A DNA stretch of 64,000 nt from Sphingobacteriales bacterium (GTDB taxonomy: Bacteria > Bacteroidota > Bacteroidia > Chitinophagales > UBA2359): assembly GCA_016706405.1 (NCBI GenBank), contig JADJJT010000001.1:620001-684000 (forward strand). Direction: 5' to 3'. Positions 18,170-27,468 of the stretch are shown here, in pieces. The translations under genes and the position numbers were made by a program. The stretch's first letter is position 1; each line of letters starts with the position of its first letter. The notes below the pieces were generated by a model. That model had not been told where the DNA came from and made no database searches. It saw nothing but the letters and a program-made list of their open reading frames with translations.

Positions 18170-19219
18170 ATGAAAAAAAATTACCTTTTTGCCGTCTTCC
18201 TGTCAATCGTCTTCATTTCAAGTTGCAAAAAAGAGGATGTTGATACCAAAGAAGATTACAAAAATATACTTGAAAACCTGGGCAACGATATTATTTTAGA
18301 CACGTATGCCGCCTTAGATGCTAAAACCATAGCATTGGTAACAACTTTAGCTGCTTTAGAAACAACACCATCGGAAGCTAACTTAGAAACCGCCCGCCAG
18401 GCATGGCGAGACGCTCGCGTTCCATGGGAACAGTCGGAAGGCTTTCTTTTTGGCCCTGTTGACCAGCAAGGAATTGACCCCGCCATAGATAGCTGGCCAG
18501 TTAACCAACCCGATTTAGATGCGGTTTTAGCCAGCGCAAGCCCTTTGACAAAAGCTTATATTGACGGATTAGACGGCACCCTAAAAGGGTTTCATACGAT
18601 TGAATATTTGATTTTTGGCCTTGACAGTAAAAAGCAAATAAGCGATTTTACGCCGCGCCAATTTGAATATTTAAAGGCTTGTGCCCAAAGTTTGGCTGGT
18701 TCAACCGAACAACTTTATTATGCATGGAAACCCGACCAAAACAACTTTATTAGTAATGTAATCAATGCAGGGGAAACAAATAGCATTTACCCATCGCAAA
18801 AGGCAGCCTTAGAAGAGATTGTAAATGGCATGGTAACTATTGCCGACGAGGTGGCAAATGGCAAAATAAACGACCCCTTAAGCGAGCAAAACGCAAGTTT
18901 AGAGGAAAGTCGCTTTAGTAATAATTCTAAACAAGACTTTGCAGACAATATCCGGAGTATTAAAAACATCTATATTGGCATTTATAAAAATACAACCGGA
19001 TTAGGAATTTCTAATATTATTGCCGCAAAAAATACTACCTTAGATGCGCAAGTTAAACAACAAATAGACGATGCTATTAAAGCCATTGAAGACATAGAAG
19101 GGACATTTACCTCGGCCATTTTTAACGCTATACCAAGTGTAGAAAATGCACAGCAAAAAGTGCGAAACTTACAACAAACACTTCAAAGCGAAGTTTTACC
19201 AACTATTTCAAATTTATAA
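18170..19219 (+). CDS. Imelysin-family lipoprotein
   Basis: 349 residues from the ATG at 18170, which opens a lipoprotein signal (FLSIVFISSCKKE). The GxHxxE motif of imelysin/EfeO/IrpA proteins is present as GFHTIEYLIFG (His142, Glu145), along with WRDARVPWEQSEGFLFGP, PVDQQGIDPAIDSWP and a C-terminal helical half. The family binds metal, and IrpA is needed for iron uptake; no protease activity should be assumed. It lies 34 bases after the porin gene and 4 bases before the di-haem gene, so the three are likely one transcript. Confidence 0.9.
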   Translation: MKKNYLFAVFLSIVFISSCKKEDVDTKEDYKNILENLGNDIILDTYAALDAKTIALVTTLAALETTPSEANLETARQAWRDARVPWEQSEGFLFGPVDQQGIDPAIDSWPVNQPDLDAVLASASPLTKAYIDGLDGTLKGFHTIEYLIFGLDSKKQISDFTPRQFEYLKACAQSLAGSTEQLYYAWKPDQNNFISNVINAGETNSIYPSQKAALEEIVNGMVTIADEVANGKINDPLSEQNASLEESRFSNNSKQDFADNIRSIKNIYIGIYKNTTGLGISNIIAAKNTTLDAQVKQQIDDAIKAIEDIEGTFTSAIFNAIPSVENAQQKVRNLQQTLQSEVLPTISNL

Positions 19220-19223
19220 CAAA

Positions 19224-20594
19224 ATGAAACAGTTTATTTTTATTTTATTGTTAATTTCAAGCGCCTTCAGTGGGTGCAAACCCGATGAAGATGTTTTAAT
19301 AGAAGATGAAGATATTAATCTTGGCGGCCAAACAAGTATTTCGGGCTCCTATATACAAGCCTTCGAACAACCAGCAGCCAATTTGAGTACAGCTGAATTA
19401 GACCTTCACCGAAAGTCCGATAAAATTTTTGAATCTAGATTTGTAACAGCACCTAATTTAATTAACGGTGGTGTGGGACCTGTTTTTAACCAAAATGCTT
19501 GCGCAAACTGCCACACCGCAAATGGCCGCTCTCCCTTCCCTACCGACCCCAACGAGTTGCGCGGCTTATTATTTCGGTTAAGCATTGATGGCGTAGATGC
19601 GCATGGCGGGCCGCTTGCCGCACCAAATTATGGTGGACAACTACAAACAAAAGCCATTTATGGAACCCCCCCCGAGGCGCAAATAACCTGGCACGAAGAG
19701 CAGGAAATAAAAACATTTATTGACGGTGAACAAATAACCCTGTCTAAACCCGTTTTTTCTATTATCAATCCCTATGTGCCCATTCCCGGTGGTATGTTAA
19801 TGTCGCCGCGGTTAGCACCGCCCGTAATAGGTTTAGGGCTGGTAGAGGCAATTAGTGAAAGTGATATTTTAGCTTTAGCCGACCCGAATGATGCAGATGG
19901 CAACGGCATATCGGGCAAGGCAAATTATGTTTGGGATGAAAAAAATCAAATTAAAACAATAGGAAGGTTTGGATGGAAGGCAGGGCAACCTAATTTATTA
20001 CAACAAACAGCCGCCGCCGCAAATCAGGATATGGGTGTTACAAGCCCATATTATCCGGAAGAAAACTGTTCCGGACAAATTCAGGCCGACACCCTCTCTG
20101 ATGACCCCGAAATTGATGCCAACACCTTAAAAATGGCGGCTTTTTATCCGCAATCATTAGGTGTGCCGCAAAGACGCAATACAACAGACCCCACCATAAT
20201 TAACGGTAAGAACCTATTTATGCAGCTAAAATGCGACAACTGCCACCACCCCAAATATATTACAGGGCAACATCCGGAATATGCTTTTTTGAGCAATCAA
20301 AAAATTTATCCTTATTCCGATTTTTTATTGCACGATATGGGCGATGCCTTAGCCGATAACCGACCCGATTTTGAAGCTAACGGTAAAGAATGGCGGACAC
20401 CACCACTTTGGGGGCTTGGGCTTACCAAAACCGTAGGGGGGCCAAATGCAAACTTTTTGCACGACGGACGCGCAAAAAACCTACAAGAAGCCATTATGTG
20501 GCATGGCGGAGAAGCAGAAAACAGCAAAGAAAGTTTTAGAAAACTGAACAAAGCCGAAAGAGAATCGGTTATTAATTTTTTAGAAAGTTTGTAA
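19224..20594 (+). CDS. DUF1111 di-haem thiol-oxidoreductase-like lipoprotein
   Basis: 456 residues. A lipoprotein signal (ILLLISSAFSGCKPD) precedes two c-type haem sites: CANCH (Cys93-His97) and CDNCH (Cys337-His341). FGWKAGQPNLLQQTAAA, HDMGDALADNRPDF, WRTPPLWGLGLT and FLHDGRAKNLQEAIMWHGGEA are hallmarks of DUF1111, related to di-haem peroxidases and MauG. It is probably periplasm-facing. Its position after the imelysin gene suggests redox chemistry on an acquired metal or its complex, but the substrate is unknown. The start at 19224 sits 4 bases after the imelysin stop. Confidence 0.9.
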   Translation: MKQFIFILLLISSAFSGCKPDEDVLIEDEDINLGGQTSISGSYIQAFEQPAANLSTAELDLHRKSDKIFESRFVTAPNLINGGVGPVFNQNACANCHTANGRSPFPTDPNELRGLLFRLSIDGVDAHGGPLAAPNYGGQLQTKAIYGTPPEAQITWHEEQEIKTFIDGEQITLSKPVFSIINPYVPIPGGMLMSPRLAPPVIGLGLVEAISESDILALADPNDADGNGISGKANYVWDEKNQIKTIGRFGWKAGQPNLLQQTAAAANQDMGVTSPYYPEENCSGQIQADTLSDDPEIDANTLKMAAFYPQSLGVPQRRNTTDPTIINGKNLFMQLKCDNCHHPKYITGQHPEYAFLSNQKIYPYSDFLLHDMGDALADNRPDFEANGKEWRTPPLWGLGLTKTVGGPNANFLHDGRAKNLQEAIMWHGGEAENSKESFRKLNKAERESVINFLESL

Positions 20595-20713
20595 TTTGCA
20601 GCAAGTTAGTGGGTACTGTTTTTTACGTTTTGCCTTATATAACAGCAAGCCGCGCGCGAATAATCTTAACAATATATATATAAAAATTATCACGCATAAA
20701 CACATAAACAAAC

Positions 20714-21445
20714 ATGAACAACAACTCAAAGCCAAGGCATTATGTTTTTATTCCGGGCTCATTCCACGCCTCGTGGTGCTGGTATAAAATGCAACCCTTG
20801 TTAAATGAAAACGGCAACACCTCTGAAGCCATTGACTTGCCCGCACACGGACAAGACACAACGCCAATTAATAGTGTAACGCTTGATAGCTACGTTGATG
20901 CCGTTTGCAACGTGTTGGCTAAATACAACAAACCTGTTGTGCTTATTGGACATAGCAGGGCAGGTATTGTAATTTCGGCGGTAGCCGAGCGCATGCCCGA
21001 CAAAATTGACCAATTAGTTTATCTCTGCGCTTTTCTTATCCCTAATGGCGAGCCGATGGTTGCAACAGCACTATCCGACTCGGCCTCGTTATTGGTGTCA
21101 AATTTAATTTTTAACGAGCCAGAGGGCTGGCATATTCCGAAAAATGAAATATATAAAGACGCATTTTATAACGACTGCTCAGCCGAAGATGTTTACTTGG
21201 CAGGCTCATTGCTTACCAAAGAGCCAAATGCGCCCGTTGGCACGCCGTTGAGCCTGTCGGACAGCAAATTTGGAAAAGTGAAAAAAGTTTATATCCACAC
21301 AACGCTTGATAACACGATAACCTACCAGCTGCAAAAGAAAATGGTAGAACGCACTCGGGTTAACCAAACCTTTGAAATTAATGCAGGGCATTCGCCATTT
21401 TTTTCGCAACCTAAACAACTTGCAGCTATTTTGTTGAGCCTGTAA
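20714..21445 (+). CDS. Alpha/beta hydrolase (salicylate-esterase/hydroxynitrile-lyase-like)
   Basis: 243 residues, no signal peptide. FIPGSFHASWCWYKMQPLL forms the oxyanion region, GHSRAG carries the nucleophile Ser81, and NAGHSPFFSQP the catalytic His near residue 230. This layout is that of the small cytosolic esterases related to methyl-salicylate esterase and hydroxynitrile lyases. The substrate is unknown. A TATA-rich stretch precedes it, and it is transcribed alone. Confidence 0.85.
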   Translation: MNNNSKPRHYVFIPGSFHASWCWYKMQPLLNENGNTSEAIDLPAHGQDTTPINSVTLDSYVDAVCNVLAKYNKPVVLIGHSRAGIVISAVAERMPDKIDQLVYLCAFLIPNGEPMVATALSDSASLLVSNLIFNEPEGWHIPKNEIYKDAFYNDCSAEDVYLAGSLLTKEPNAPVGTPLSLSDSKFGKVKKVYIHTTLDNTITYQLQKKMVERTRVNQTFEINAGHSPFFSQPKQLAAILLSL

Positions 21446-21621
21446 TGAGCAAAAATTGCCAAAAAATTTGTATCTTGCAGCCATAACTAAAAATAATTTT
21501 TTCCGGATGTTTTAGCTGCTAATTAAGGCGGGTAAAAACTGAAAACTTGTCAATTTAATTTATCAGTGGTCAAATATTTTGCAAAAACCATACAATATTT
21601 TAACTAATTTTATTTTTGAGT

Positions 21622-21744
21622 ATGAATAAGCAGAACATCATATCTTGGTTTAAACGGCTTGGGGTAGCCGGATTTTTATTTTTTCTGGTCAAAGGGTTAA
21701 TATGGCTTGCTATTTTTTATGGCGCGGTAGAGTGGTTTAGGTAA
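21622..21744 (+). CDS. Small single-span membrane protein of 40 aa
   Basis: The frame from ATG 21622 to TAA 21742 encodes NKQNIISWFKRLGVAGFLFF and then a hydrophobic stretch ending AVEWFR. A short basic amphipathic start followed by one membrane helix resembles a conserved small protein of many Bacteroidota genomes that is often mislabelled alanyl-tRNA synthetase. The function is unknown. It lies in an otherwise empty gap between the hydrolase and the decarboxylase genes. Confidence 0.6.
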   Translation: MNKQNIISWFKRLGVAGFLFFLVKGLIWLAIFYGAVEWFR

Positions 21745-21830
21745 AAAAACACTCGCACTTAATTAGCAAGTTGAGCGTGCCGTTTTTTGCCCACTCAAAT
21801 TGCTTTAAACCAGTTTTTTACTTGTTAAGT

Positions 21831-23288
21831 ATGATGAGCAACGAAGCAATAACGCTTAAATTAAACGAATTAAGTAAACTTAGCCGGCAACTTGACCCAC
21901 CAGAGCCCGAGCGAGTAGAATTGATAAACAGTGTTGTAAACTACGCCAACCAGTTTATTGAAGGGCTTGGTACTGTTACGGCCTTCCGGAATAAAGATGC
22001 CAATTCGCTCGAAATAACCAACGAAAAACATCCCTTAAGCGAGCTGCTTAGTTTATACCAAAAACAAGTTGCCGAAACAGGTATTAATGCCGCATCGGGC
22101 AAACATTTGGGCTATATTCCGGGCGGTGGCGTGTTTAGTGCTGCCCTTGCCGATTTTATTGCCGCCGTTACCAACCCGTTTGCAAGCGTATATTTTGCCT
22201 CTCCGGGCGCAGCTACCCTCGAAAATGAGGTAGTCAACTGGTTAAAATCTGTTTTTTCGTTCCCTAAAAATGCCGTTGGCTGTTTGTCGTCAGGGGGCTC
22301 TATATCTACCCTTATTGCGTTTACCGCCGCCCGCGACAGGCATAAAATTAAAAATGAACGCATACCAAAAAGCGTTGTGTATTTAAGCGAGCAAGTTCAT
22401 CACTCAACACAAAAAGCACTGCGCATAATAGGTTTAGAAGATATAATAATAAGATGTTTACCCTTAGATGACAGGCATCGGATAAAGGCCGATTTGTTAG
22501 AAACCCAAATAGAGAAAGATATTTTAGCCGGATTGTACCCGTTTTTAGTAGTGGCTACCGCCGGAACTACCGATACCGGCGCCGTTGACCCTTTGGAGGC
22601 AATAGCCGCAATAGCCCAAAAGTATAAAATATGGTTTCATGTGGATGCCGCCTATGGTGGTTTTTTTATTATGACCGCCACCAAAAAAGCCATTTTTAAA
22701 GGCATTGAAAAAGCCAACTCGCTAATTGTTGACCCGCACAAGGGTTTGTTTTTGCCCTACGGCGTAGGGGCCGTGTTGGTAAAAGACAGCGATGCGGTTT
22801 TACACTCAAACTACTATACGGCAAACTATATGCAAGATGTTGCCCATGATGAAGAAATGCTTAAAAGCCCGGCTAATCTTTCTCCGGAATTAACCAAACA
22901 TTTCAGAGGGCTTAGGGTGTGGCTGCCGCTGCAATTACATGGCATTGAACCTTTTATAGCCTGCCTCGAGGAAAAACTATTGTTGGTAAAATATTTTAGA
23001 AACAAACTTAAAGCACTTGGTTTTTGCTTAGGTCCCGAGCCAGATTTGTCTGCAAGCTATTTTTGGTATCCTTTTGAAACAGAGGCCGATAAAAAAAACA
23101 AATTGCTAATGGACGAAATACATGCCGATGGTGCGGTGTTTTTAAGTTCTTCGATTATCAATAACCGCTTTGTTATTAGAATTGCTATATTGGCGTTTAG
23201 AACAAAAAAAGAAATTGTGGATGAAACGATAGAAATGATTAAACGTTGTTTAATAAAAGTTCATAAATTTGAGCAGAATTTATGTTGA
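21831..23288 (+). CDS. PLP-dependent decarboxylase, aromatic-amino-acid/glutamate group II
   Basis: 485 residues from the ATG pair at 21831/21834; longer starts lack support. The PLP lysine is Lys304 in VDPHKGLFLPYG, with the Asp that holds the pyridine nitrogen in HVDAAYGG, GCLSSGGSIST for phosphate binding, and TAGTTDTGAVDPL. The family removes CO2 from aromatic L-amino acids, histidine or glutamate; the substrate cannot be told from sequence. A stand-alone gene, cytosolic. Confidence 0.88.
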   Translation: MMSNEAITLKLNELSKLSRQLDPPEPERVELINSVVNYANQFIEGLGTVTAFRNKDANSLEITNEKHPLSELLSLYQKQVAETGINAASGKHLGYIPGGGVFSAALADFIAAVTNPFASVYFASPGAATLENEVVNWLKSVFSFPKNAVGCLSSGGSISTLIAFTAARDRHKIKNERIPKSVVYLSEQVHHSTQKALRIIGLEDIIIRCLPLDDRHRIKADLLETQIEKDILAGLYPFLVVATAGTTDTGAVDPLEAIAAIAQKYKIWFHVDAAYGGFFIMTATKKAIFKGIEKANSLIVDPHKGLFLPYGVGAVLVKDSDAVLHSNYYTANYMQDVAHDEEMLKSPANLSPELTKHFRGLRVWLPLQLHGIEPFIACLEEKLLLVKYFRNKLKALGFCLGPEPDLSASYFWYPFETEADKKNKLLMDEIHADGAVFLSSSIINNRFVIRIAILAFRTKKEIVDETIEMIKRCLIKVHKFEQNLC

Positions 23289-23380
23289 GTGGCTGCTCAG
23301 GTACGCTCTATATTTAAAAAACCAATTTACTGTTTGCTTGCCTGTGTTTTTAACAGGAGCATCAAACTAATACTTGTTTT

Positions 23381-26314
23381 ATGAAATTTATATGTTTTTG
23401 GTTTATTGCCCTTGCACTCATACTGCTAAACTCAAACTATGGCGCTACATTAAAAGCCCAAACAGTGGCTGCCCAAGCCCAAACAGTTGTAAAAGCACAG
23501 CCCCAGCAAAATAGTGCAAATGCCACTGCTATACCCTTACCCATACATAACCACAGCAATACTGTAGGCATATACAGCAAAGTGCTAATATACGTGCCCA
23601 ACCAAACCGAAGACCTAAGCCGTTTAGCCCAGCTTGGTATAGACCTTATATGTGGCGCCGAGTACGATAAACAAAACAAAACAATAACGCTTGATATATC
23701 TGAACATGAATTATTGTTGGTTAAAGCATCCGGATTAAATTACAAAATTATAATTCCGGATTTATTAGACCACTACCACAAGCAACAAACGGCACCGCCA
23801 AACTCGGGCAATAATCAAAATTATAAAACACTCGAACCAACTGCCAGCGGTTGCAATGCGCCCCAATATTCAACGCCCGCCAATTTTGTTTATGGCTCAA
23901 TGGGCGGCTTTTACACCTTAGATGAAATGTACGAGCAATTAGACGATATGAAAGCGCTTTACCCCAACCTTATTACCACTAAAGCAGCACTAAGCAAAAC
24001 CAGCAACGAGGGGCGCACCCTTTACTTTGTAAAAATTAGCGACAACCCCGGCACTAACGAAACCGAGCCCGAAGTGCTATATACTGCCGTACACCATGCC
24101 CGCGAGCCTTTGTCGGCCACACAATTAATATTTTATATGTGGTACCTCCTCGAAAATTACAGTACCAATACAGACGTTAAAAACTTGGTTGATAATACCG
24201 AACTGTTTTTTGTGCCCTGCCTTAACCCCGATGGCTACCATTACAACTATAATAACAACCCGGGCGGCGGCGGCATGTGGCGCAAAAACCGACGCGACAA
24301 CGGCGGTGGTACTTTTGGTGTTGATTTAAACCGAAACTATGGCTATCAATGGGGCTACGATAACAGTGGCTCATCGGGCAACCCCATTTCAGATACTTAC
24401 CGCGGCACATCGGCCTTCTCAGAGCCCGAAACGCAAGCCATACGCGACCTGTGTAACAACAACGAGTTTAGAGTGGCGCTAAACCACCACACCTACGGAA
24501 ATTATTTTATTTACCCGTATGGCTACGCCGCCAACGCCATTAGCCCCGATTATGATGCCCACCGCCGCCAATCAGAGCAAGTGGCATGGTTTAACCGCTT
24601 TAAGTTTGGAACCGGTAAAGAAACTGTAAACTATTATACCAACGGCGACAGCGACGACTGGATGTACGGCGAACAAACCACTAAACCCGTTATTTTTGCT
24701 TATACCCCCGAAACTGGCACATCGGCAATGGGCGGATTTTGGCCAACCCAAAACGATATTGTACCGCTTTGTAAAACCGATGTGCGCCTAAACAATATGG
24801 CGGCATTAATGGCCGGTAATTACGGCGTCTTGCACGACCTATCGAAGTTTGAAATTGCCAATAATTCCGGATTTTTTGAAATGCGCCTCGAAAGGCTTGG
24901 CCTTGAAAATAACCTGCCATTTACAGTTACCCTAACACCTCTATCAAACAATATTGAAATAATAAACAACCCTACCCAAACGGCCACACTTAATTTGTTA
25001 GAAACCAAACTGTTCAGTTTCCCGTTTTCATTAAAACCCACTACCCAGCCCGGCGAGCGGGTTCGCTACCGCGTACAACTACACAACGGCCTTTATAACT
25101 TGGTTGACGATACGACCACTTTAATTTATAAACCTACGGTTGTGTTTAAAGACACCGGCTCAATTGGCAGCTACCTTAACTGGACGGGCGGATGGTTTGT
25201 AACCGACGAAGCGGCTTATACCGGAACCTGGTGTATGACCGATAGCCCCGACCAAAACTATGCAAACAGTGCCAATAGTAATGCCATTTTTAGCACCACA
25301 TTTGACCTTACTAATGCCGACCACGCTGCCTTAACCTTTTATGCCAAATGGAATTTAGAAGCATTTTATGACTATGTTCAAATTCAAATTAGTACCGACG
25401 GAGGCACTACCTATACCCCACTTTGTGGACGCTACACCAAACCCGGCAGCAAAAACCAGCAACAAGGCCAAGCCCTTTACGATGCTGACCAAAATTTTTG
25501 GGTTAAAGAGCAAATTAATTTAGATGACTACGCGGGGCTTAGTAATTTAAAAATAAGATTTAAATTGGTAAGCGATGCAAACGATGTGGCCGACGGATTT
25601 TATTTTGATGATATTTCTATTTTAGCTTATCCTAAAGAGTCGGTATTGGTTGGCACAACGGTATTGCTTGAGGGGCCGTACAATAATATTTCGAAGCAAT
25701 TAGGCAATACTTTGCGCACTAAGGGCTTAACGCCACTAACGCAGCCATTTAATATAAGCCCATTTAATTATGCAGGCACCGAAGGGGTAAATAATATAAG
25801 CAATATTCCAGCCGATGTGTGTGACTGGGTATTAGTTGAACTGCGCGATGCTGACGATGCGTATAATGTAGTTGCGCAACAAGCCGGATGGCTGCTAAAA
25901 ACGGGCAAGGTTCGCGGGTTAAATCATCCGGATGGGCTTTTGTTTAACAATATCAATTATGGTGAATCGTATTATATTGTAGTAAGATCGCGCAACCACT
26001 TACCTGTTATATCGGCACAACCTGTTAGCACCACCAACCCAACGCCCTACGATTTTACTAATAACGTAAATAAAGCCATGGGCGTAAACCAACTTAAAAA
26101 TATGGGCGATGGCAAATATGCCATGTTTGCCGGCGACATAAATGCCGACGGGGTAATTACCGTAACTGATTTTAATATATACGTTTTGCAGGCTTCGTTT
26201 ATTAACCAATATGCACGCGCCGACTGTAACTACGACAGCAACGTAACAGTTGCCGACTTTAACCTATACAAGCCCAATAGCAGTAAAATAGCCGCTGGGC
26301 CGGTTATGTATTAA
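23381..26314 (+). CDS. Secreted M14 zinc carboxypeptidase with dockerin-like tail
   Basis: 977 residues with signal peptide (FWFIALALILLNSNYG). The M14 domain spans roughly residues 180-480: zinc ligands in HHARE (His239, Glu242) and NHHTYGN (His369/370), substrate-binding LNRNYGYQWG, and catalytic Glu444 in TPETGTS. A jelly-roll/MAM-like segment follows (residues 600-740: WCMTDSPDQNYANSANS, FYFDDISILAY). A 220-residue C-terminal module shared with the left-edge protease (2-1840) completes it, ending in GDINADGVITVTDFNIY and DSNVTVADFNLY. There is no standard T9SS domain. Expected to trim proteins or peptides outside the cell. Confidence 0.9.
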   Translation: MKFICFWFIALALILLNSNYGATLKAQTVAAQAQTVVKAQPQQNSANATAIPLPIHNHSNTVGIYSKVLIYVPNQTEDLSRLAQLGIDLICGAEYDKQNKTITLDISEHELLLVKASGLNYKIIIPDLLDHYHKQQTAPPNSGNNQNYKTLEPTASGCNAPQYSTPANFVYGSMGGFYTLDEMYEQLDDMKALYPNLITTKAALSKTSNEGRTLYFVKISDNPGTNETEPEVLYTAVHHAREPLSATQLIFYMWYLLENYSTNTDVKNLVDNTELFFVPCLNPDGYHYNYNNNPGGGGMWRKNRRDNGGGTFGVDLNRNYGYQWGYDNSGSSGNPISDTYRGTSAFSEPETQAIRDLCNNNEFRVALNHHTYGNYFIYPYGYAANAISPDYDAHRRQSEQVAWFNRFKFGTGKETVNYYTNGDSDDWMYGEQTTKPVIFAYTPETGTSAMGGFWPTQNDIVPLCKTDVRLNNMAALMAGNYGVLHDLSKFEIANNSGFFEMRLERLGLENNLPFTVTLTPLSNNIEIINNPTQTATLNLLETKLFSFPFSLKPTTQPGERVRYRVQLHNGLYNLVDDTTTLIYKPTVVFKDTGSIGSYLNWTGGWFVTDEAAYTGTWCMTDSPDQNYANSANSNAIFSTTFDLTNADHAALTFYAKWNLEAFYDYVQIQISTDGGTTYTPLCGRYTKPGSKNQQQGQALYDADQNFWVKEQINLDDYAGLSNLKIRFKLVSDANDVADGFYFDDISILAYPKESVLVGTTVLLEGPYNNISKQLGNTLRTKGLTPLTQPFNISPFNYAGTEGVNNISNIPADVCDWVLVELRDADDAYNVVAQQAGWLLKTGKVRGLNHPDGLLFNNINYGESYYIVVRSRNHLPVISAQPVSTTNPTPYDFTNNVNKAMGVNQLKNMGDGKYAMFAGDINADGVITVTDFNIYVLQASFINQYARADCNYDSNVTVADFNLYKPNSSKIAAGPVMY

Positions 26315-26548
26315 TTAATCAATTTAAAATGGCATTTTGCCTGTTTGCCTTGCTGTGTTTTGGTTTTTTGCAAGTTTGTTAGGCATATAAAAAAGCCAAA
26401 CAATATTATTAAGAGAGCAAATTAAGTAAGGGAAACAAACTTAACCAGGCAGATCGTTTTGTATTGTTTGGCTTTGATTTTGTTTAAATCTAACCAAGTA
26501 TCCATCCGGAGAGGAGAGGTATTGTTTTTTCTGTAATTTAGGGCAAAC

Positions 26549-27112
26549 TTATTTTTTGGGTATTTCCTGAACTTTATATATCGCATCAAAAAGCGCTTTA
26601 TATTTTTCGCCACGCGCCATGCCGTCAATACCCGCTTGTACATGCTCGGTAGTAAAAGTTGCTTCGTTGAAAGTGTCGCCATTTGAATTTACGTATTTTA
26701 GTTGGCGCGTCAGGTAATAAGTGCGGATGCGTTTAACACTTAGGTCGTACATATCGCGGGTGGCATCTTGGTTATAACTGCATTTAATTAGGTTGCCGGC
26801 ATCGTCAAACAAAAAGTCTGTGTAAATTACCCTCGAAGCATAATTAATGCTCGAAATAATTTTTTTAAGTACTACCCGGCCATTGTCTATTGCATAATAA
26901 AAATAAATATCTTCGCTGTATATACCTCCGGCAATTGGAGACTTGGTGCGGTTAATTTGCAAATTATTGGTAAGCAAACGGTTTTCAGATATAGCCAAGT
27001 TTAAATCGTCGCTAAATTTATCAACCGAGGCGTAATCAAAACCTTGAGCAAAAGAGGTGTTAATGGCCGTTAAAAATAAAATAAATACAAAAAAAAGTTT
27101 TTTTGAAAACAT
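26549..27112 (-). CDS. Secreted protein of unknown function
   Basis: 187 residues with a clean signal peptide (MFSKKLFFVFILFLTAINTS, then FAQG). The mature part is rich in charged and aromatic residues (IYFYYAIDNGRVVLKKI, ASRVIYTDFLFDDAGNL) and has no motif that I recognise. It is transcribed alone, divergent from the deacetylase gene, and probably periplasmic. It could be a small lipid- or sugar-binding protein, but nothing in the sequence decides this. Confidence 0.6.
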   Translation of the reverse strand: MFSKKLFFVFILFLTAINTSFAQGFDYASVDKFSDDLNLAISENRLLTNNLQINRTKSPIAGGIYSEDIYFYYAIDNGRVVLKKIISSINYASRVIYTDFLFDDAGNLIKCSYNQDATRDMYDLSVKRIRTYYLTRQLKYVNSNGDTFNEATFTTEHVQAGIDGMARGEKYKALFDAIYKVQEIPKK

Positions 27113-27271
27113 GATTAAATATAATTTTTATGGGTATGAAAGTACAAAATTAAGTTTTTTTTTTAAACGAAGTAATAGCAAAACTTGTTATGCCATTGAC
27201 TTTTTTTGCTTGTAAAAGTTTATTTGTCTATTTAAAAATGTAGGTAGCAGGGCAATTAAATACATTTAAAA

Positions 27272-27302
27272 ATTTTATTCAAACAATTGGTTTGAATAAA
27301 AT
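27272..27302. promoter_or_regulatory. 13-bp inverted repeat, candidate operator
   Basis: ATTTTATTCAAAC and GTTTGAATAAAAT are perfect complements with a five-base spacer, 36 bases before the TATATTTG element of the deacetylase gene. It lies between two divergent starts, so operator function is more likely than termination. Confidence 0.4.
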
Positions 27303-27337
27303 AATTTAGATACATAGTTTTGTTGCAATGTTTTGTT

Positions 27338-27345
27338 TATATTTG
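27338..27345 (+). promoter_or_regulatory. Candidate -7 element for the deacetylase gene
   Basis: TATATTTG matches TAnnTTTG. A TTTTG lies upstream at 27318-27322, but the spacing of 15 bases is short. It is 124 bases before the start codon. Confidence 0.4.
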
Positions 27346-27468
27346 TTGTTTCGTGCGTGTATTTATTAATTGAAACCTGTATTTAAGTTACAAACGGTAC
27401 AACCAACCAAAGTAAAACAATATTCGTATTAAAAAAAACAATAAGTTTAGTTAGTTTAATTAATTTAA

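Larger units (their letters stand above)
27113..27468. other. Divergent intergenic region with a strong dyad
   Basis: 356 AT-rich bases between the divergent secreted-protein and deacetylase genes. It holds a 13-bp perfect inverted repeat (27272-27284 with 27290-27302, five-base spacer AATTG) and a TATATTTG element at 27338. Nothing else was seen. Confidence 0.5.

Noticed and set aside
20596..20787. Short gene before the hydrolase
   Set aside because: It overlaps the hydrolase start in another frame and has no motif.
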